A stretch of 64,000 bases of DNA from Neurospora intermedia. Lineage: Eukaryota; Ascomycota; Sordariomycetes; Sordariales; Sordariaceae. Of this stretch, positions 48,603 to 59,677 are shown one piece after another. Where the stretch lies: the NCBI GenBank assembly GCA_037102815.1, contig BTPP01000001.1:2133001-2197000 (forward strand). Reading direction: 5' to 3'. Numbering within the stretch: position 1 is the first letter of the stretch; each line of letters begins with the position of its first letter. A program made the position numbers and the translations under genes. Under the pieces are notes generated by a model. It saw only the letters and a list, made by a program, of their open reading frames with translations. It made no database searches and was not told the DNA's origin.

Positions 48603-51600
48603 TTAATTTGGAGCTTCATCACCGTCTCTTCTCATTCTATTCCTTCCCTCAGCCGCCTCCCCAGCTAAGAACCCTCTCGTTACCGGATTCTCCACCAACA
48701 ACCTTTCCGCCTCCTCATTATTATTACCATCACCGCCGCCATCACTTCCAGCAGTTGTAGACTTGACACCCCCAAACAAACATGTCCACAAATCATTCTG
48801 ATCCACTGCCTCGCCCACCACTCCATCCGATCCCTTACCCATCAGTTTACTCAAATGCGCTTGTTGCATCTCCTGCGCGTTGGCCGCGTCAAGACTTATG
48901 TCTTTGAGCGTCTCGGACTCCTTCTCTTTGTCCTTTGCCCCTCCCCTTGTTTTTGTGTTTATTGAAGAAGAAGAAGAAGTAGAGCTAGCAGTACCACCAA
49001 CAGTAGCACGCCTCTCCATATGCTCCAACCGCCTCTTCACACTCAACTCATAGACATTCTGCTCCACCGTCCCGTCCACGATATACAACCACACCGTCGT
49101 CTCCTGCTTCTGACCAATCCTGTCAACTCTGGCAATAGCCTGCAACTCCAACGCCGTGTTCAGCAACGGTTCGCAGAGGAACACATGGCTGGCGTTGACC
49201 AGGTTCAACCCACTCGCGTGGGCACGTGCGTGCAGCAAAAAGACTTCGATGGAGGGGTCTTCACGGAAGGAGGCGACGCTGGACACAGCACTGCGGTGAA
49301 ATGAGGAGTAGCCGATGTGGTAGCGTTCAAAGGCCTGAGCCAACACGTGGAGGAAGTCCTGGTATTGCGAAAAGACAATGGACTTGGCGCCGGGGTCGGA
49401 TTGGCGCAGCCAGAGGAGGTGGCGGATTAGGGTGTCGACTTTGGTGGTGTAGTGCGGGCCGTTTTCGAGGTCGATATTTTGGATCTCGGCGAGTTTGGAG
49501 GGGTTGAATTCGGTGTATATGGCTGTGTGCTTTTTGGACTTGAACGGTGACGTTGGTTGCTGCTGGTCGCGAGGGGCTAGCTGCTTGTTGGAGTCGCGGG
49601 TGTTGTGGCCTTCCGAGTGGACTTTGAGTTCTTGAGGTTTGTATGTGATGTTGTGCAGGTTAGAGCGATGAAGGGGTCGCTTGCACACCGGGCAGTTGTG
49701 GTGAGCTGTGAACCACATTGTGATGCACTCTTTGCAAAACTGGTGGCCGCAGACTGTCAAGACGCCGATGGAGAATGGTGACTGGCAGATGACACACATT
49801 CGCTCCTCTTCGGAGGAAGCATCGGCTTGTTTAAGATGAAGCACTGTGATAGGGTGTCAGTACATCATGTTACACCATGGAACATGAAATCACAGCACAA
49901 GTGTATCGCAATAGGCGTAACTTACGGTAACGATGCTTCGACTCCGCTGTGGCCACTTTCGTCTTCAACCTTTCTTCCTCGTCGATAGCCCTCTGTAGGG
50001 CTTGTTCGTCCGTGGCCCCTGTGTACTCTTCTACCGAGTCTGAAACTTGTTGGAGTTGCCGGTAGAAATCAAGACGTGCGTTCAAGATGTCAGTGAAGTT
50101 CTCCACCTCTTGTTCCATGGCTGTCGCTGCTTTGCCTTGGTCCGTATACTGAGCCTGGGTTGACTTTAACAACCTCTCTGCCAAAGCAAGCTCCAGCCTT
50201 GCTCTTTTACTCCCACTCGCTTCCTGATGTCGCAAATCCGTCATCACGGCTCGAAGTTTCGAGATAATGCCCCTCAGGGACGTATGACCATCGCCTTCCT
50301 TGAACTTCGGCTTGACACTTTCGCGAAGGGCAAAGAGCTCGAGGATCCGCTTGGCCGATTCGGGCGGCTCCTGGCCTGCTTCCACTTCCACATCATCGCG
50401 TGCCATTTTAAGCACCACCCCAACTTCGTGTTCGACCAGGCCGTTTCGTTGCCCAGATATCACGGCCTGTCGATCGGCGATAGCGGCCTTCAAAACCTGT
50501 ACATATGCCAGAATCTCATCCTGAAGCTTTGTTGATTCCTCGTATTCTTGACCTGTGGCTTCAACATCGGTATTGTCCTCATCCACCAACGGCTTGAGCA
50601 GAAGTTGGATGACATGCTCTCTCCATTCGTCGAGCTTATCGGCCTGCCGGTCAAGGGCCTCGTATATACCCTCGAGAGCGATGATGATGTTGCTACATTC
50701 GACGCCGCTTTCTTCAGGTATATCCACTGCGGGGATGACCGCAAAGTCTTGCTTCTGGCGACATTCATCAAGCTTGTCCATCAGCTTCCTCGCCTTGCCG
50801 TAACTCTAGACTGTCTGTTAGTACACGCCGCACAAAAGATCGGGATGTAAATATACCTCTTGCAGGATTTCCTTCCTGATAGCCTTCGCAAGGTCGTAGC
50901 CTTCGGATTCCAGTTTGTCCAGCCGCTTGAACTCATCAGTGTCCGGAACAGTCAACTTTTCGTCCGTCTTGCTAGAGTAATATCCGTTTGCGCAAAGAAA
51001 CACGGCCATGTGCTGAACTTCAAGGGCGAATCTCAGTCGCCGACGGGCATCTTTGAGTCCTGCTGAGATGTCCTCGTCATCATCCGATTCGCTATCTTCC
51101 TTCGCACCTGACGGTACCACAGGATCTTTCGCGAGCTCCGCTTCAAGCTGTTTCCGGCACTCCGCTACCATCTCTACACTTTTCGCGCGGACATCCTCCC
51201 AAATAGTTTGTGCATCCTGGACGCGGTCCATTCCAGCCAGAATTTGTCCTCTTTTGAGCTGCATGAGCAGGAGACTACGTTGATCACTCCTGATGGCACC
51301 GTCACTCTGCTCTAGCATTGCATCAAGGACCTCGGCCACTGTTCGCATAGGGCGACCCGACCTTTTGCCTAAGGCCTTGCGGTTTCGATTTCCCACTTCA
51401 GGGTGAAGGGTCAATTGCCGCAGCTGATCGAGGGCAGTCCGCATGCTCTGTTGCGTGAAAGGGTCTTCGGGGTCCCAGTCTTCCTGGATTGGATTTCCCT
51501 CAACATCCAAGCCGCAGTTGTTAACGAGCTCTCTGAATACGGTCCGGTAATGTTGTTCCTCCACGGCGCTGAAGGGCATCGTGATCACATGGCGTTTTTG

Positions 51601-53497
51601 GGACGGAATCGATATTTCGCTTCTGACCATACTCTTCGTGTGCCGCATTGTGATGGAGCCGAACAGGCTCTTGAAGCGCGCCTTGTCGGACATTAAGGCT
51701 CGCCAGGCCTCTTTATCCGAGGCATACGGCTCAACTCGGAGGAAGTTCAGAAGGCCTCGTAGATCTGGATGCCATCCGTTAGCCATTGTCAAACCAAATG
51801 CAACCTAGCCTTTCAGGTGGAATTTTCACCTTTCTGGATGTCATCCTTCACCGGAGTGCCAGTGATTGCCCAAGCATGAACGCGGGGAATACGTCTTGCA
51901 AGTACGGCAGTGTTGCTGTTCCAGTTTTCCACCATCTGGGCCTCGTCAATGCAGACACGCCACCACCCAAGCTCGACGAGGGGAGATGTCTGGCGCTCGT
52001 ATTGCTTTTTCCCGCGCATGGATCGTTCAGGATGATCGACGGCTGACCAGATCTCGGTCCGAAGAACTTCATAAGTGGTGATGACTACATCCTGTTGAGC
52101 CAATTGCGTGGACGAAAGGTCTACCCCCTTCATTTTGGCCGCCTTTTTCAGCCCTGGATAGTAAACCACCTTCAAAGTCGGTGCATGGCGGTTCAATTCG
52201 GAAAGCCATTGATCGAGAAGAGGCAAAGGCGTTATTATCAGGGTCGCTCCTGTTGTTTGGAGCTCACGGCCAAGAAAAGCGTCATATGCCACTGTTGGGG
52301 CTGATGGGCGTTTGTGAAGCAACGTGAGAGCAATCACTTCGACGGTTTTTCCAAGACCTATCAAAAGTCAGTGGTTTTGTTTTGAGCCCACAGTAATCAA
52401 ATCCAGGGACAAAAGTTACCCATTTCCTCGGCCAAAATACCACCTTTAACCATGTCATTAGACGGGAGCTTCGTAATGTCTTTTACCACTATGCCAAATA
52501 ACGGACTGATATTAAACGTTTCGCCATCGAGCTTCTTAACCTGGTGGAAAAAGGCAGGGAGAAGAGACGAATCTCCGCTCTCGGAGGGTTGGACCAAAGG
52601 TTGGCCATCGGGTTGAGGAAGACCGCTCCATTCAACACCTTCACGGTGTAGAAGCCACTTGACAGCCCTTCGCTGGAAGGGATAAAGGTCCGTCTCCAGA
52701 CAGGGGATCTTTGCTGTCGCGACATGTCCGTCAGAAATATTGGGCGTTGGAATATGCGCTGCTTCGTAGAAATGCTGTGGAGTCCATGCGATGGTCTCCT
52801 GCGCTGACACAAGTAAATTCGGGTAATACGCCATCAGCACCTGAGTTTTCAGCCCCTGCTGAACCTTGGACTGGTACACATCTGTACTAGTGTTCCACAT
52901 TAGTCTGAGAGTGACATCGATCTTGACAGATGCTCCTTCTTGACGGATGGCGATGTCCACGGCTGTCCAAAGATAGCCCGGCGAGCCAGGGTCAAATGAT
53001 TGTGCCTTGGCTACACGGGCCATGAGAGCGAGTTTTGAAGAGATTGTCCTTGTCTTGAGGGCATAGCAGATATGGGCGTTCTTGTTCTTATTTGCGCGAC
53101 TGCTGTTTTTGCTAGGAGCGAGATGCAAGTACCAGGCGCCACGTTCTGGATCACGGCGGTCGGGTTTGGCATTCACCACCCAAACGTCTACGTAGTCTCC
53201 TATGTTTTGCTTGTTGAGACTCAAATCTTTGGGGATAGCCGCAGTATCACGAACAGGAAGGGCGACCGTGTGCTCGTCGATACAAACGGCATCGCTAGGT
53301 TTGAACACGCCCCGCGAAAGTTTTGGGCGCTTAGCAGGTCGAACTTCAATGTCCTGCTCGGCATCAGTTGTGGAAACGGCGGGATCAAGTCCAATTGACC
53401 GAACATGGTCGACAAATGCGGCTACGTTTTCAGGGTTGGCTTCCCAGTCTGATCGGGGTTGTCGAGACTGCCCTTGGGACTTTTTCTTTGGAGGCAT
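48603..53497 (-). CDS. irc20: SNF2-family ATPase with RING finger, Irc20/SHPRH type
   Basis: Predicted 1544 aa in five exons: 53497-52420, 52357-51830, 51764-50857, 50805-49926 and 49843-48603. The length is close to yeast Irc20 (about 1550 aa). The N-terminus is basic (MPPKKKSQGQSRQPRSDWE). Helicase lobe 1 has Walker A EEMGLGKT (K363; intron 1 splits the Gly codon) and the DEAQ box (497-500), in place of DEAH, in WWRVCIDEAQMVE. A long helical region with coiled-coil character follows (about 550-1110). The RING finger MCVICQSPFSIGVLTVCGHQ through CPVCKRPL lies at about 1147-1187, then the helicase C-lobe with IARVDRIGQKQETTV. Family members are nuclear ubiquitin ligases linked to recombination control and replication-stress tolerance. 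The gene is divergent from mS41. Alternative names such as SHPRH homolog apply equally. Confidence 0.92.
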
Positions 53498-54671
53498 TTT
53501 GGCGACAGTTCAGAGAAAAATGATGTCGTCGTGATGAGGCTGAAGATGGTTATGTCGCTCGCGCGGGTTCACGGTTTGTTGTAGGGAGATGATGGGAGAT
53601 ATATGGGGGGGTATGGTGATATCGGCCCACCCAATGTTCGTCAACCAAAGCAAGTGGGTGGCAGTGGCCTGGAAATTCCACGGCATGGATGTGCTTTATT
53701 TCTGGAATAAACAGCCCGATGCTGCCGGCATGCTCGAGGTTGGCGATGAAGGATGAGCAGCCGATCCTGTTGGACTGGGACGACGAAAGGTGTTGATTCT
53801 GGTAGTAGGAACAGGGAAGAAGGGAAAAAGCAGGGCAGCCTAAATACCCAGGACGGGAGGGCCAGTTGAATGGAAGCACAGTGAATGGGCGCCAAGAGGC
53901 ACGGCCGGCCAACAACAGCCGATCCAGATGACCCACCAGCGAATTGGTGAACCTGAAGATGAAGGTGCATGAAGCAGGAAGAAATGAGTAAGAAGAGGAG
54001 TACTAAGTAATGAGGAGGGAGGCAGGAAAATGTTAAGACAAGAAGAGCTCGGCAGCGCAGGGACAGGCAACGAACAGTATTCTAGAATAGTGTACGTAGT
54101 GTACTTGTAAGTTTATAGGGCTGCCCTGCTACACTACACTAATAAGGGTCTTGGCATGAACCCACCCAATCGTGCTGTGGTGATGCAGGGACGCCACTTT
54201 ACCCCGTGAAAAAGAGCGCTTGTCATTGGCTCATAGACGGGCGGGAGCTACCTCGAGCCCCACCGGCAGCTTCAGACGCTGAACGTCGGGCGCTCAGACC
54301 GGTCAGTGGTCCCGGCTCTAAATTTCGGGCGGGCGAAGCGGGCTGCGGAGGAAAACTTTCCCAAGCGACGGGAGTCCACCGAACCGACTGCCCGCGCGCG
54401 TCCAGTCAGTCCCGGGGCCGGAATCTGTTAAGGAATCTCCAATCCACAATATCTCGCCCCGTCTCTTTCCCGGCTCCGTGATATGAGCGGCAACCTTGAC
54501 CGATTGCTGGCGACACCTCTGCAATAGGTACGCTCTTTTCCTCATCTCACTTCCCATTGACTGTTGTCTCCCCAAGTGTTGCGCAACCTGCGACTTTCCC
54601 AATTTATTGTCGCCCTTTTTTTTTTTGTTTGTTTACTTGCTCACTAACACTTTAGACTTGACCCAGCACGG
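53498..54671. promoter_or_regulatory. Divergent promoter region of the SNF2-RING gene and mS41
   Basis: The 1.17 kb between two divergent start codons. The right end contains a probable 5' UTR intron of mS41 (54528-54655: donor GTACGC, branch CACTAAC, acceptor TTTAG) and an upstream reading frame (54483-54527). No other gene is supported. Confidence 0.5.
54483..54527 (+). other. Upstream ORF in the mS41 5' leader
   Basis: A 14-codon frame (MSGNLDRLLATPLQ, then TAG) ends on the last base before the putative 5' UTR intron donor at 54528. If transcribed it would precede the mS41 start and could lower its translation. Confidence 0.35.
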
Positions 54672-55382
54672 ATGAAGTCCTCCCTCCGGATCCAGTCCAC
54701 CCTTGGACTCCTCTTCCGGCCTTGCGCCGTCTCGGCCCCCGCCACTGCCCCTGGGCTCAACGCACACGCACGATGGGCGCATAAGACTGCCGCCCAGCTG
54801 CCCCTCATCCCCAAGCCGACTCCCTTCGTCCCCGACGTCCCTACCTTCCTGACCTTGATCGGTCGCGACCTCAAACAACATGCCGACAAGTTCCCCACGT
54901 GGGAGGCCCTCTTCACCCTCACTACCGACCAACTGAGAGAACTCGGCGTCGAGCCCCCAAGGGCAAGACGCTACCTGCTGCGATGGAGGCAACGGTTTAG
55001 GGAGGGCAAGTTCGGCATCGGTGGCGACCTCAAGCACGTCGAAAACGGTGTCGCCTACCTGAAGATCCATGAGAAGGAAGCAAGCCCTACCAGAACCTCA
55101 CGAAAGGTCGTCAACGTCCCCGCCAACCAGACCGTCGAGGAGGTTTCTGAAGGCGAACGTGTCAAAATCAAGGGTTACAAGGTCAAGGGCGTCTCTACAA
55201 TCGTTGGCCCTTACGCCTTGCCGGTCAAGAAGGGCGTCTCCAAGCTCGCCGTCACGGAGGGCATGTGGGAAGACAAGAGAGGACACAAGGTCGACGGTGG
55301 TGAGCGTAGACGCGCCGAGGTGCGCTTCAAGAGAGGTGTGGCGGAGCGCAAGGCCCTTAGGGAGAAGATGGGCTTCTACTAA
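54672..55382 (+). CDS. fyv4: Mitochondrial small-subunit ribosomal protein mS41 (Fyv4)
   Basis: Single-exon 236-aa protein. The N-terminal 40 residues are Arg/Ser/Ala-rich without acidic residues (MKSSLRIQSTLGLLFRPCAV), a typical mitochondrial presequence. The SAM-like mS41 domain spans about 54-110 and carries the diagnostic IGR motif (FLTLIGRDLKQHADKF, IGR at 63-65), followed by ELGVEPPRARRYLLRWRQRF. The C-terminal half is basic (KIKGYKVKGVS), suiting rRNA contact. It is a component of the mitoribosomal small subunit; yeast FYV4 mutants have mitochondrial translation defects. The chosen ATG lies 16 nt after a probable 5' UTR intron. The gene is divergent from the SNF2-RING gene. Confidence 0.9.
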   Translation: MKSSLRIQSTLGLLFRPCAVSAPATAPGLNAHARWAHKTAAQLPLIPKPTPFVPDVPTFLTLIGRDLKQHADKFPTWEALFTLTTDQLRELGVEPPRARRYLLRWRQRFREGKFGIGGDLKHVENGVAYLKIHEKEASPTRTSRKVVNVPANQTVEEVSEGERVKIKGYKVKGVSTIVGPYALPVKKGVSKLAVTEGMWEDKRGHKVDGGERRRAEVRFKRGVAERKALREKMGFY

Positions 55383-58300
55383 ACAAATCAATTGGGCTAT
55401 GGCCATGGATGATTGGGTTGGTCGCGCTGCCGTCAGATATCAACGTTTGCTCGGTTGACCACAAGCTCTACTCCATTTGTAGCCATGTGTAAAATCTGTA
55501 TATTAATGGGATTCGGCTTGCCATGTTCCGGGGTCCTGGGCTGTTCTCGTCACTTGGTGACCATGTCTTGCGATCATCGTCGTTGCAACGATAGCCATAT
55601 ATTTATGTGCGAGGATGTTACGGAAATGGTCGAAGAGGGCTACAAGTTGTTACGGAAATAGTCCATTGGACTTCCTTCTGTGTAGGTGACCTCTAATCCC
55701 ATCTTCAAAGTCTTCTACTGACGGGGTTTAGTACATTGGGGCTTTTCTGGAACAGTCCGGCCTCACTCCGATCCCAACCCATTGGCACTAGGATCCTTTG
55801 TCCATGTTCGTTGTCAACCCAGTGCATCCGTTTGAACGAACAAGCCGTACTCTCCGGATATAGCCTGTATGCTGTTATGCCCCTTATCTCCGTGATCAGA
55901 TGCAAACGTTCATGGGTTTCTTCGGTGATAACAGCCAACAGGACTCCCCATTCTTCTTGGCCATTTACCTACTAGAATAGCTTCTCTAACAACGGCCGCT
56001 TTACCACGCACGCCCTTTCACGTTGATGTCTTACCATCAAGTTTACCGTCAGCTTTTTATGCGCCATACACAGATAATTTCTAGACCAGCACCCCTCCTT
56101 TGTGACCATCCGTTACCTGTCATTCCTCTATGGTCTGTTTCAAAGTTTGTCATATCAAACCGGAGTGTTACAACATGAACAAGCAATACCTCGACAAACC
56201 ACCATCGCTTGGTCAAAAGGCCCCTTCCCCAACCGCACTGCTAACGCTAGAGGTATAGACAGAAATACCTCTCCTCTTGATATCGTCAAGAGATTCGGAG
56301 CTCTGTTGCACTTTTCTGTTCAGGCAAGACGGAGCTGTTTTCATTGAGAAGGAGATACCGAGCCATCTATTCGGAACTGGTTCCACTCACGACCGACCAT
56401 TCCAACTCCTCGGTTTACCTCGTCCATTCAATCTCACCCCATTACAGTATCCAAACCGGGCCCAGCATCATGCAACGATAACTCACCCGGGTGGAACAAT
56501 GACAGCAAAGCTTTTTTGCCTTTTTCTATTCGATCAGAAAAGCAATAAGAACATGGAAATGACGGTCTTGCTCATTCTTTTTCTTCTTCATTTCGGGGTC
56601 TCACAAGAGGTTGTTGGTGTGCAATGCGAAGTGGATGTTGGACGGAAGGAATGCATCATACGACTCAGACGGACCATGTCGACGTTTCCAGATTGAGCCA
56701 TCCCCAACCAGATATGGACCCCGCCGACACAGATTCCTGATCTCTTCCAGTACAGCTTTTTTTTCTGCCTACACCTCGGACGAAAACTTCAACAGATCAT
56801 TGAGCGCTTGCTGTGGCTATTCCTGGAAATCGGCACCCACCAAGCTCGCGGTGGATTTTGAGACGGTATCCTTGGCAATCCTGGCAATCATGGGACAGCA
56901 AGCATGACCCTGAGGCGTTTTCGAGAACTCAAAATAGCTCTTGTTTCATCTTTCAAAGCGCCCTCTCTGTGCTGTCCCTGGCAATATCGCCAATGATGGC
57001 ATTGAGGCCCGATATCATGAACCAGCTACTCCCTCTCTACCGCTGGTCCTGCCTGCACAACCAGTACGATATGGGAGGTTGATGGTGTCACACAGGGGAC
57101 TAAATCCAGGAGCTTCTGGTCTGGTTACACAGACATTACCAAGCTTCATTGGCAGCTGTGCCGCAGCTGAAATCGAGACACGCTCGACGCAGCGACGTTC
57201 CTCGCCGAATCAAGAGCGAAAAAAAAAATCTATCAGTCGCCTTCGTTTACGTATTATACACAAAGAAGCTACTCTAGAACACGAAGCTACTCTAGAACAC
57301 GATGGTAATCTCCCAAGATGCCGAAAGGTCGGCCACAACCTATTAGTGAGGTGAAACTCGAAATCTCTCAAGTCGATGCCATCTCGATTGGTGATGGCGG
57401 GGTTGGCGATGACGGTGGCGGCGCCGTTTAAGCTTAAACCTGTGAAGGTTGCAGCCATACCACATCGGGGGAAAGTCCGAACGGTGCCTGCCATCCCACC
57501 AAAGCAGCTACGTAATAAGAAGTCACATATAGGTGACTCTATTCGTATCGGGCTTGGCTTGCAGCTAACACCCCATTTCTTTACAGATTTTTATGACTGT
57601 CACTCACACCACGTTCCCAGTGAGTGAGTATCCGTCCGCACAGATGGACAGAATTGGAAAGGAAGCGCGCCTCCTTCGGGAAACATGGAGAGTATAGGGT
57701 GACGTTTTTTTTTTTTCTTTTAAATTCTTTCTTTTGTCTTTCTTTGCAACAAAAAGAGGAGAAATCCCCTGGCTACAATCGCGATGTGCCCAACGGATTA
57801 CACAGGACTCATGGCCCATAGTTCTGAAGTGCATTTCGAGGATGACGTCTACCATAGACTTAACAGAGACGATACAGAGAGCCCTATCCTCCACTTGAAG
57901 CCAAGTACGGGATACATCACCCCCACATTCGGTACTACTGCCTCACTAGCCTCATCACACGGCACCCCTGCGTCTCTCTTTTGCTCTGGATCTCGCTTAC
58001 CCTATTTGGTAACGAGAGGGCCGCTTCACACCACACACTCTTCAGCGCTATTTGGATCCCTGACGGCCACTCTCCCGAAAGCCAAAAACAAGGGCCGAAC
58101 TACGTTGCACGCCAAATCCATTGCTGAGTCCAAAGAGTCCTTTTGTCGAAGTTCTCAGTTTCATGTCTCGATTGGTTTTTGTAAACCAAACCCTTGGTCA
58201 CCGTTGAAGTCTCAGCGCCAACTCCTCCTCTGACCCTTGATTTTCGGTCATGACAAGCTATAATGCTTGGCCGTCAACTTGGTTACATGATGCGGTGACT

Positions 58301-59677
58301 ATACCCCAATATGGCTATACTAAATCGCATAGATTGCGGCTGAACTGCATACGCCCTTTGTAAGTTACATTCTACGTGGAGAGGGAAGACACCGAAAGAG
58401 TCAGAAAGGTCACAAACCCACTCAGTCATCCTTGATATCAACTCTCGCCCAGGGGAATCCCGGTGCTATGGAGGAGCCCTGGTAATGTTGCACACTTTTA
58501 CCTCTCAACAGACGGAGACTTACATACACATACCTTGGGGTCCGCAATTACTAAAGAGCGTTCTACTATGCGCCCAGGCCATTTCCATTTCCTCCCCCAG
58601 TGTTTACAAGAAATTATCACCGTCGAAGGTCTACATTCATAGTACAGCACAATCTGGGGAAGCAAGAAGCATGGTTAAGTATTGTGATGATCTTTTTATC
58701 TGATCATTCACCTTTACTGGGGCAAGCTTACACAGTACAGTAGTGCCTACGGCTCGGCACGTCTTCCATGTCCTTCCTCATCACACACACACGCGCCAGC
58801 GGCGGTACTTCAAACCCTTACCGCCCACCTAGCTCTACGAGGCTCTTTAGGTAACTTTGTCTCGTCACATGGCTTATACTGCATTAGCTCGTTCAAGGTA
58901 GATCTTGTCTGCATTGTGAATCGTCAACGCAAGTATGAGCCGATGTCTTTTTGACAGACCAGGGATGTCATCAGGCAGAGGGGTCCTGCCTTTGAACTAG
59001 ACCCTAGGGGACACGGGAAAGTTGGGTACCGCGTAGGAATGCAGGTCCAAGATTCCATACCGAAAGCCCATCATGAAATGTTCCCTAAGTCGGCGAGGGT
59101 TTCAACCGACCAAATGGTTCTACGTCTGGGAAGTCGATGGGAATACTACCTACCATGCTCCCTCGACCACTCCACGTCGTTTCTAGCCAGACGTGTACGA
59201 GAACAAAGGCTTGTTATAACGACATCAACGCCCCTCATCCAGTGGAGAATGACCTGCCTTGTGATTTCTTGTGACTATACCTCCCTCATTACGAACTGAC
59301 CAACAAACCAAACGCCAAGACATCACTTATTCCTACAGCTGATGCTGATTATTGGGCGCTGCCCGACTTATTTTTACATCTTCCTCCTTGTGAGATTGCG
59401 TCACAGGACCTAGCCTGTCAGCCTTACCAGCTTCTCTCTAGAGACCTCCCACTTGATCCTCAAAGTCTTCACCTCATCGGTGAATAAGCTTGAAACACTT
59501 TCGACGTATACGAGTGGCGGACTACCTTATACTAGGTATTTTTGAACATACAGACTGGAGTCACCACAAGCATTTTCCTACCTACAAACGAAATACAGTA
59601 CGAAAACGAGAACATCTACCTCATTGAACGCCAAGGCTTCTATTTTAGGACATATCTTGAAGAAGGTCTCGAACAAA
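55383..59677. other. 4.3-kb intergenic region
   Basis: No gene is supported on either strand. Open frames are short and unrelated to any family I recognise. It contains a perfect 18-bp tandem duplication at 57265-57300 and a T run near 57704-57716. The final part is presumably the promoter and leader of the bZIP gene. Confidence 0.4.
57265..57300. repeat. Tandem 18-bp duplication
   Basis: GAAGCTACTCTAGAACAC occurs twice in direct contact (57265-57282 and 57283-57300) with no mismatch, which points to a recent local duplication. Confidence 0.95.
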
